The notes under the pieces are model-generated. The model saw nothing but the letters and a program-made list of their open reading frames with translations, was not told the DNA's origin and made no database searches. Made by a program: the position numbers and the translations under genes. Shown in pieces: positions 57,201 to 64,000 of a stretch of 64,000 bases of DNA (positions are counted from its first letter, which is position 1; the number at the start of each line of letters is the position of its first letter). The stretch is from Chlorops oryzae (taxonomy: Eukaryota; Arthropoda; Insecta; Diptera; Chloropidae), in the NCBI GenBank assembly GCA_020466095.1, contig CM035806.1, forward strand, positions 64,963,587 through 65,027,586. The letters run 5' to 3'.

Positions 57201-60200
57201 GATTTGAGTATCTGCCCTGTATAAGATTGGGGTAAATTGGGGCTCTAGTGAGTAGTCCTCGAGTATAGGAAAAAGAACCAGTGCACGAGTATAGGCTTAG
57301 AAATCTGAAGGGCGCGAGTTCGATCCCTGTCGCAGGCGAAAAAAATGTGAAAGAATGGTAAAATTCAAAAATACAAAAATTTGAAAATAAAATACACGGC
57401 TTGTCTGACTTCGCCATTGGTGCATTGATGTCTCAGAACTTCGTGCATAAACTTGTTCAAATATTTCTATGAATTTAGAACCCTTTTTTTTATTTGTATT
57501 TTATTCTTCTTAATGTTTAATTTTGAATAACTAATCCAAAAAAATAAATAAATAAATAAATTCGCCATGGCGAGAATCGAACCCCGGTCTTCCAGGGCGT
57601 GCGCTACTTCAGCCCGAGCCGTTGCCTTTGCTAGTAACGTAACATATGAAATGTACTTGATTGGCCTCATAATCTCTACTTCTACGCTACTTCAAACGTG
57701 AGTAGGAATTTTTCAATGACACCATAATGTTAAAATCGCCAGTTAAATACATAGCGAGGGAAATTAACGGCGAGTAGTACTATGGAATTTACGAGTACTC
57801 GTAGACCATACACAGGAGTACTCCTTCCTCCTGCAGGGTGGTCACCTTATTCACTTCGATCGAATGAATTCGTTAAACAAAAATGCCCATTATTTTACAC
57901 ACATTCTAAAATAGCGGTCAATATTAGCTTAGATAATAGGGAGAGGTGGAAAATCGTGAAAAAAGTAAGCAGTGCCAAAACTTTTTTTGAATGAAGATCT
58001 TCAATATTTTCGCTCAGGAATTTCGTTCCAAGCTATGAGTGAGGAGCTTCTATGAAGACAATTTTCTAGGGATGGCGTTGATTTCTATGGTTTGATATAT
58101 GTACATATTTAATCTCCTCCCCTTTCGTTGTGGGGAAAATTTCTAATGATCTTCTATCGATGAAATTTCCTTTGAAAAGCGATCATTTGTTGGTCAATCC
58201 ACAGCGACTGCAATGAACCTACTGGGAGAGTGATCAATTCTCTTCACATCAATTCACTTACATATGTACATAATGGAGAAGTTTCAAGAAATCAGCTGCG
58301 ACATTTTTGCTTCTTTGTCATCAGAAACTCCAACAGTAATTTCCGGAGCCAAAGAAAGAAAAAAAAAAAAAAAGAAAAAAAAAACAAAATCGGTATGAAT
58401 GTACTTTGTACATACATATGTGCATTTATGTGTGTTTGTGTGCGCTATGTATTCACGTATGTGCGGTAAGTCTGTCTACGCAAAGTCTAATCTGCTTTCT
58501 TTCCACACGCAATATCAATATGGATTTGATTGGGGGGAGCCTGATTTGTAGCCGCGATCACTTTTTTCGCGAAATTTTAATTCACAAAAATCCATAAAAT
58601 TAATAGAAGGAAAAAGGAACGAAAAATACAACAACAACGAAATTGAAAAGAATTTCATAATTCTTTCTTTTTTGCTTTGTTTTTCGTTTTTTTGTTTTTG
58701 CACTTGCTCACGGTTATTTTTGATTCAAAATCATCGCAAAGAAGTCAAGCAAAGATATGTAAATAAAAACAAGACGAAACCGAAGCGTTTTTTTCCATTT
58801 CAGTTTCCAACACAAGCGCCCACACCCACGAGCACCTCTCGGGTCATTATGCGATCCATAACCTATATCAGCACTCACTCCGGTCAGCTGCTTGCTAGAT
58901 CAGCTGTTAGAAACGGCGACGAAGGCGAAGGCGTCGACGTCGACGATGCCTGACGAATATCAGCGAGACAACAACAAACAATCCGCTTCTTGCTTTTCAT
59001 TTTTCATAATAAATTTCAAATAAAAAAATGTACCCCTCCACAAGGCGAGAAATTATAATAGTATTAATCTTTATCATGAGACTGGCGTCGACTTCAAGCC
59101 TACGTACCTATGTAAATATACTACACATATGTATGTATGTATGAACATTGTATCAGTAGACACCTCCAACAATTGAGCGACGGCTGTGGCGGTGGCGGCG
59201 GCGGCGGCTTTAGCGGTAGCAGCAGTACATGGCAGCAAAGTACAATCGAAACAGAACAGAATTTGCACACCAAAACGAAGCGAGTAAAATAATGCAAGAA
59301 GAGCGAAATTGTTAATGAAAGAGAAAAGAAAACAAAAAAATTGCGAGTGAGAGAGAGAGAGAGGAAAAGATCACGACATAGAAAAACCCAAAATGAAATC
59401 AATTTTGCGAAGTTATCAGCTGTTTCGGCAAACGCAATTCCGCGAGAACGAGAACGAGAACGACAGCTAGACGCTGAGAGAGCGAAGCGTTAGTTAGTCT
59501 AACTCTCTTTGTGTGTTCTGTATTTGATTGCGATAAAGACCCGAACGAGCGAGGGGCTGCTCGCAGCTGGAATCAAGAGATCCACAATTGAATGGAATAT
59601 TATGGATCACACGCAGAAGAGCCGACGAAATTCTGATTGGAGAAATAACGTAGATATAGTATAATATTTAACAGTCGGAGCCGAGCACACTGACTAAACA
59701 CCACATAACAGATCCCCCCTCATATTAAGCACGTTTTCTGGATGGTTGGATGAACGGTGTGGTGTGCGCAACTGTTAAGAGAATTCTTCCTTTTGAGACA
59801 GACAGGTTTATTTTTGAATTTTTTTGAATTTTTTTGATTGTTTTTTTTTTTTTTGGCAATCTTCGCTACAGCTCTTTGAGAAGACTGAATGATGATGAAT
59901 AAAAAAATAAAAACGCAAACAACAAAGGCAATGGAAATACACCTTGCTGACGGAAGAGACCGTTGTACTCATTGCCGGCATATTACGGCATCGGTAGAGC
60001 ACAGCAGAGCCGATCCGATCCGAGTCGAGCCGGCGCGAGAGCACGACATTCGCTTGGCGTGTGTGTTCTGTGGAGCAGCCGTCAACAAAATTCGATTCTT
60101 GAGGCTCTCGAAAAATCAAAAACCCATAAGCAACTTGGATTAGCACATGTCGAAACCGAGTCAAGACGATAGACAAACAAACCGACAAACAAACATAATC

Positions 60201-62757
60201 AGTCGCCAGTCAATCAGGCAGACAACAAACAGACATACCAAGTACTCGCACATTGGGACGAATGCGCCGCGACCAAAGGCATATGTGGAAACGAAAAGCT
60301 CAAGCCAAAACGCAAGGGGTAACTGCCGGGCCGACCGACCGACCGACCGACCGACGATTCGATCGGGAGGCCGTCTAAGTACTTGGCTTGGCTTTGTTTC
60401 CTTACTACTGCGGCCGCGTGTCTGTTCAATTCGCGTCAAGAAAAGCGTTTGGAGCGCCCCACTCCGAGCGTACAAAGCCACAAACTGCGACATGACTGAC
60501 TATTGATCAGAGTACTAAAAATTCGCTTACTTTTTTGCACGAAAAAACAAAAAAAAATATTTAAAAAATGGAAAAATATTCCAAAAACCTGAGAACTCTT
60601 ACCTTTAAAAAATAATAAAAAGAATTAAAAAAAAAAAAATTAAATTTAAATAAAATAAAAATAAAGCAGAGCAACAGCATAAAACAAGTGTGGGGAAAAT
60701 AGCAAAAATGCGAATTTTTTTTTTTGCGCAGAACGTTAACGAATTTAGAATATTTTTGAATTGCTGAACGAAATAGGTGGAAAGAACACAAAAAGACGAG
60801 GAGGAAGAAGTCGAAGACGAAGGCGAAATCATATGGAATCATTCAACAAGTTACACCGCCACCGTCACCGTCTGCGTCGCAGCAGCGCGTCTTTCTTGTT
60901 CGATTGTGCCATTTTTGATATCTCTTTTTTATATTTTATTTTTTTATATTTTTTTTTTTAATTTATAATTTTTATTTGGAATTTTTATTGTCTCTTGTCA
61001 ATGCTATTTGCCGTTGACGCTGTTTCGTCATGAGCAGACGAAATCGTTTAACCGTACACCGCTGCGGGTCGCCACATACGGCATCGCGACTAACTTTGAG
61101 ACAGCAACCGCCAAAATTATACGAAATTATGTTCATTTTCATTTGCGAAGGGCCTACCCCAACATAAACTATTGCGGCTCCCAAGATCTGTGTTCGGAGT
61201 TTCTCTATCGATCGATACATGCGCGGATCATGCGGCTACAGCCGATCCACAGTCCCCCACCCCGCCCCTTCGATTCTTGATCGTCGATTGTCGACCGACA
61301 TCTACGATGATCATGATGAATGCTTGACGCCGACATTAATTGCCTCTTTCGAGATTAAAGGAAACGATCGAGACGGTGGAGACGACGACGACGACGGAAA
61401 AGAAGAGAAGACGAAAATGATATTAGAAATGGAAAAGAAAACACTAAAAATAGGCCTATCGTTCAATGACTGATAAGGGACCTGGTTACACGCATACAAT
61501 AGACGCCAACACTACCTTGCACATTTATGCGCACGCACACAAGTTTAAGCAACGTTCAAGCATGATCGATGCGTGTGTTCTCTCTTTGTTCAGAAACGAC
61601 CGACCCACTTAATCAGTTCTGAATGTTCCTACTCGAAATATGACAAAGAAGCTTGTAGGAGACGAATTACTCCTCGTATATTTCAGAAAAATCAAAAATT
61701 TGAATAAGTTTATTGCGCATGCGCAACCGAAGTCATGTGAAGATCGTTGAAATTTTGAGAATTTCAAATTTCAGCCTGAAGCTGTGAGAAAGAGAGAGAG
61801 AGAGAGAGAGAGAGCGAATGAGAGTGAGAGCCTTGGGGCCATGTGATCCTTTTACGGTTGTCCTGGTTTTTCCCCTTTCACACATTCGAAGCACTTTTTC
61901 GATTCTAAATAAACAACCCATCCACAAGTACATATGTATACGAACATATGCATGTTTAAACATGAGAAAGCAGAGAGAAAGCCAATAAAAAAGAAAATGC
62001 ATTTAAATTTTCCATGGACGCTCTCCTGTTCCATAGCTTTTCTCTTCAACCAAAGTGTCTTTCTCTTCGATGAACTTTCACTAAGAAAACCTTTAGCCAT
62101 TGAAAGGCTCGAATTGTTCTTCTATCCTACTGCTCTTCTAATACGGAATTTTTACGCTCTTTACACGTCTTCGCCATGGCTATTTTATGCTTAATTAAGT
62201 AAAAAGCACAAGAAATTAATTGGTTTTAATCGAGAGCAGAATTAATTTGAAGAAATTCCTTAAAGAATGCAACGGAAACATATATTTTTGGTCGTTCGTA
62301 AAATTTTCGTTGCCTGCCTTTAGGCGCACGGTAGCTTGCGAAATTATGCCACGTACTGTTATACTATCGCGCAAATTGTTATACTCCGAGATTGCTGTGT
62401 GTCTGTGTGTGTGTGCTTTGTGATCAATTTAATATGCCGATCGCTCAATTGTAGCGTATACGGCGTTTTTTATTTGGGCAGCCGAATAGCCCGGCTCGAC
62501 ATTTGCGAATTGAATTGAAACGTTTTTCTAAGACACAATCAGCAGCAACTACAACAACAAAATTCGAGAGCGTTTCGTTCGCATCAAGAGAAATAATTTT
62601 TCTGTATTTTTTTTTTACTTTTTCAATATACCTATAAAGAATTGGAATTGAATTTTTTACCAGTTCCGATGATGTTTAGCTCCTCGTAGTTGAAGTGATC
62701 CTTTATGGCCGTTGCCGTTGAAGTGGCTATGCTGCTTCCGACACCAGCGGACGACAT
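48264..62757 (-). CDS. Cdk4: Cyclin-dependent kinase 4/6
   Basis: Cyclin D-dependent kinase of G1 progression and growth control. Exons: 62757-62661, 51754-51589, 49188-49053, 48972-48644, 48568-48433 and 48347-48264, phases consistent, 315 aa (the fly protein is about the same length). Motifs: [13 protein letters not shown] glycine loop spanning the exon 1/2 junction, catalytic lysine in VAIKKVRI (Lys53), cyclin-binding helix PMSTLRE (65-71; PISTVRE in vertebrate CDK4/6), hinge [12 protein letters not shown] (153-155) with DLKPQN, DFG (173-175), activation-loop threonine in [15 protein letters not shown] (Thr187), [18 protein letters not shown], and the C-terminus [13 protein letters not shown]. 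The first intron is 10.9 kb and its acceptor (AAAAAAAAG|GA at 51755) has no pyrimidine tract. Intron 2 contains a tandem duplication (49671-51208). Very sure of identity. Confidence 0.97.
49671..51208 (+). repeat. Tandem duplication of about 0.7 kb in Cdk4 intron 2
   Basis: Sequence 49671-50360 recurs at 50508-51208 (offset 837). Both contain TTACCGGTAAAATTGGTTTT, GGTAGCGGTTACGGTAAAGC and AACCGGTTCGTCATGATTTT. Differences seen by eye are mostly single-base insertions or deletions, with few substitutions. No coding content is credible. Confidence 0.9.
51279..51352 (+). repeat. Minisatellite, about 20 bp unit
   Basis: Four copies of a GGTTKACGGACTTTTGGAG-like unit. Confidence 0.85.
51760..52383. 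other. Start of the Cdk4 first intron region
   Basis: AT-rich, with T-runs at 51861-51873 and simple TTGTTGTTGTTTTTGTTG sequence at 51961. No gene. Confidence 0.35.
52384..52807 (+). mobile_element. hAT-type element, TAGTGTTGCAACGG family, best copy
   Basis: TAGTGTTGCAACGGACAG...GATATCCGTTGCAACTCTA, 424 bp, with the exact duplication GTCAGCAT (52376-52383, 52808-52815). Confidence 0.9.
53427..53584. mobile_element. TA-flanked MITE (pogo/Tc1 type)
   Basis: CAGTGTACTCTCTC...GAGAGAGTACACTG between TA dinucleotides. AAGCGGACA words are repeated inside. 158 bp, in Cdk4 intron 1. Confidence 0.75.
53745..54230. mobile_element. hAT-like foldback MITE
   Basis: CAAGGGCGTAGCGAGAGAAA and its inverse with one small indel; arms of about 200 bp meet near 53940-53990. 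Flanks ACACCTAG and ACACCCAG (7 of 8). 54240-55020 holds only short TTCGCCTACAATCTYGTATA repeats (about 54440 and 54488). Confidence 0.8.
55028..55115 (+). repeat. tRNA-derived SINE head
   Basis: GTGTCGACGGGTGAGCAC (A-box region) and GATGTTCAAATCCCACA (B-box), related to the copy at 5401. 55116-55821 holds nothing recognised. Confidence 0.6.
55822..57132 (-). mobile_element. DINE-1/Helentron-like repeat, copy 4, interrupted
   Basis: On the minus strand it starts GCGAGTAAGGGTGTTATGAT (57132) and ends near 55822 with CTAGACACAGAGTTTGTGTC (hairpin, diverged) and GGGTATAAG. The inner microsatellite is the GTCCGTCTGTCTGTCCG tract at 55978. A hAT element is inserted at 56611-57071. Confidence 0.65.
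56611..57071 (+). mobile_element. hAT-type element, TAGTGTTGCAACGG family, inside DINE copy 4
   Basis: TAGTGTTTCAAGGGATAG...GATATCCGTTGCAACTCTA. The octamer CTGTATAT occurs at 56601-56608 and 57072-57079, two bases off the left tip. Confidence 0.8.
57190..57370 (+). repeat. tRNA-headed repeat of the shared-body family
   Basis: Upstream block TATAAGATTGGGGTAAATTG and GAGTATAGGAAAAAGAAC, then head with B-box GAGTTCGATCCCTGTCG. Confidence 0.6.
57564..57632 (-). repeat. tRNA-derived SINE head
   Basis: Minus strand: CAACGGCTCGGGCTGAAGTA (A-box region) and GGGGTTCGATTCTCGCC (B-box). Confidence 0.6.
57680..62660. other. Distal part of Cdk4 intron 1, mostly unique
   Basis: Little transposon content compared with the rest. 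It holds simple-sequence tracts: A-rich 58353-58385, (GGC/GGT)n about 59180-59230, (GA)n 59345-59362 and 61787-61835, and (GACC)n 60333-60357. The many ORFs here follow the low-complexity composition and none has a recognisable domain. An alternative 5' exon or enhancer for Cdk4 is possible but not visible. Confidence 0.4.
61787..61835 (+). repeat. (GA)n tract
   Basis: About 14 consecutive GA units followed by GAGTGAGAG. In flies such tracts can bind GAGA factor (known); function here is inference. Confidence 0.7.
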
Positions 62758-63495
62758 TTGCTTAATCTTTTGACAGTAATTTCCACAGCTTTTGTTTATT
62801 TTTAATTTTTATATATGAAAAAGCAACAACGACAACAACAACAACAACAACAAACACATGGAACCGAACTGAACGAAAGAACCCAATTCGTTGTTCGTGT
62901 GCGGTGGCGGCGGCGTTGTTGTTGTTGGCTTTTTTTTTATTACTGTTCACTTGCTTTAATATTGTTATTGTTTTTTGTTATTACTTGGGAAGTGTTGTTC
63001 TTGTTGTTGTATGGTTGGCGTTGTTGTTCTCGTTCTCGTTCGCATTCGCGTTCTTGTTGTTGATCTATCAAAACTGCTAGAATTATTTTTTAATATGAAT
63101 TTCGAACAACAAATTCGTATTTATCGCATTGGCGAGGAATTGTGAAACTGGGGACACGATGAAAAAATTATTCTACTTTACACAGGCAGAGATAGCAGCA
63201 GCAGCAGCAAACAATAACGGCAGCGGCAGCAGCAGCAGCAGAAGCAGCAACAACAAGAAGTTTGCTTGATCCGTTCACAAAGAAATGAATTGAAGAGGAA
63301 AAATATATAAAAAAAAACAAAAAAACAACACGAAATCCACCGAACCAAAAATCACATTTTTTTGCTTCACTTGAAGAATTTTTTTTTTGATTTTTTTATT
63401 TTTTATTATTGATTTTGATATTGTATTCACATTGTTTATTTCTCCGGCAGATTTATCAAAAAATATGCATTCTCTAACACTTTGCTAATTGCTAT

Positions 63496-63527
<32 letters not shown>

Positions 63528-64000
63528 TATATTTTATATTTATTTTGCACAAATTACTTAAATAATTTCTTTTAATAATTAAGCGTCAGCGACCTTCTCC
63601 TTTTGATGGCGTCCCTCAACGATAGTCGAACGCACACAAGTTCATCGCTTTTTCCCCTCGATTCCTTAGATTCTCTTTTGCTCTCTTGGAAGCGTGTTCG
63701 AAGAGCGAATCTGTGGAACGTAGACGAGAGCAAAGATGAATGTGGAATCGATGTGATGCGGGTGTGGATTGTAAACGAGATCGCGGAGGGGATTCCAGTC
63801 TAGATAACATGTGTATCGGCTAAGCGAGGACACACTGCGAGAATTGAGGGGGTCGATTGGTGAACGAAAGAAAGAAACTTTTATTTCTCCTGCCAACAAA
63901 TGTTAATTAAAGTAGCAACTTTGAAAATAAATTCAACATGAAAAATTCGTAAAAAAAATACTTATTATGGAAACATTGCCAGAAATCATTTGTAAATTTT
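62758..64000 (-). promoter_or_regulatory. Cdk4 5'UTR and upstream region
   Basis: Lies directly upstream of the Cdk4 start codon. It contains (CAA)n at 62826-62855, (CAG)n-type runs at 63194-63250 and (TA)n at 63497-63520. No TATA box or initiator could be assigned with confidence, and 63600-64000 shows no credible ORF. Confidence 0.35.

Noticed and set aside
58672..60506. ORFs in the distal part of Cdk4 intron 1
   Set aside because: Composition follows simple sequence (T-rich, GACC and CAA tracts); no conserved motif and no splice context.

Overview
The window reads as nuclear DNA of a higher dipteran fly, most likely a tephritid-type fruit fly (inference). Four host genes encode proteins very close to their Drosophila counterparts. 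All four are on the minus strand, with canonical GT-AG introns, and they sit in AT-rich DNA crowded with transposons. From memory (unchecked) the Drosophila orthologues lie on 2R, so this is probably Muller element C. There are no bacterial operons, CRISPR arrays or rRNA genes.

Host genes, left to right: a PPM1G-type PP2C protein phosphatase (7667-11293, 6 exons, 791 aa); alanine-glyoxylate/serine-pyruvate aminotransferase, Spat/AGXT-like (19714-21025, 3 exons, 391 aa); dolichol kinase (23258-25009, 5 exons, 469 aa, first exon tentative); and Cdk4/6 (48264-62757, 6 exons, 315 aa, with a 10.9 kb first intron). Two weaker candidates are a 37-codon first exon (43346-43456, minus) and a 90-codon ORF (44571-44849, plus) whose last codons come from an inserted foldback element. 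The genes share no evident pathway; each stands alone between transposon clusters.

Transposons. 1-2393 is a non-LTR (Jockey-type) gag split by a foldback element. 2497-5262 holds two large palindromes. 6689-6920 is a P-type MITE. 12510-15329 holds hAT and other foldbacks. 15353-19679 is a complete-looking 4.3 kb DNA transposon with roughly 330 bp TIRs, a 6-bp target duplication and an intact two-exon 718-aa transposase; it lies 29 bp past the Spat stop codon. 25013-27603 is a nest of at least five elements directly beside the dolichol kinase start. 28757-31040 is a decayed Tigger/pogo element. 38501-39778 is a full-length dead mariner. 41273-42479, 44834-45807, 46879-47312, 52384-52807, 53745-54230 and 56611-57071 are hAT-type elements with recognisable 8-bp duplications. 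DINE-1/Helentron-like repeats occur at 21437, 27836, 41848 and 55822. At least sixteen tRNA-derived repeat heads are scattered through the window.

The best candidate for something undescribed is the TTAGGGYGG-ended transposon family: one autonomous copy and two small TSD-flanked relatives, plus a related sequence at the exact centre of an apparently perfect 148-bp-arm palindrome inside the autonomous copy. All boundaries were read by eye, so a few bases of error are possible.
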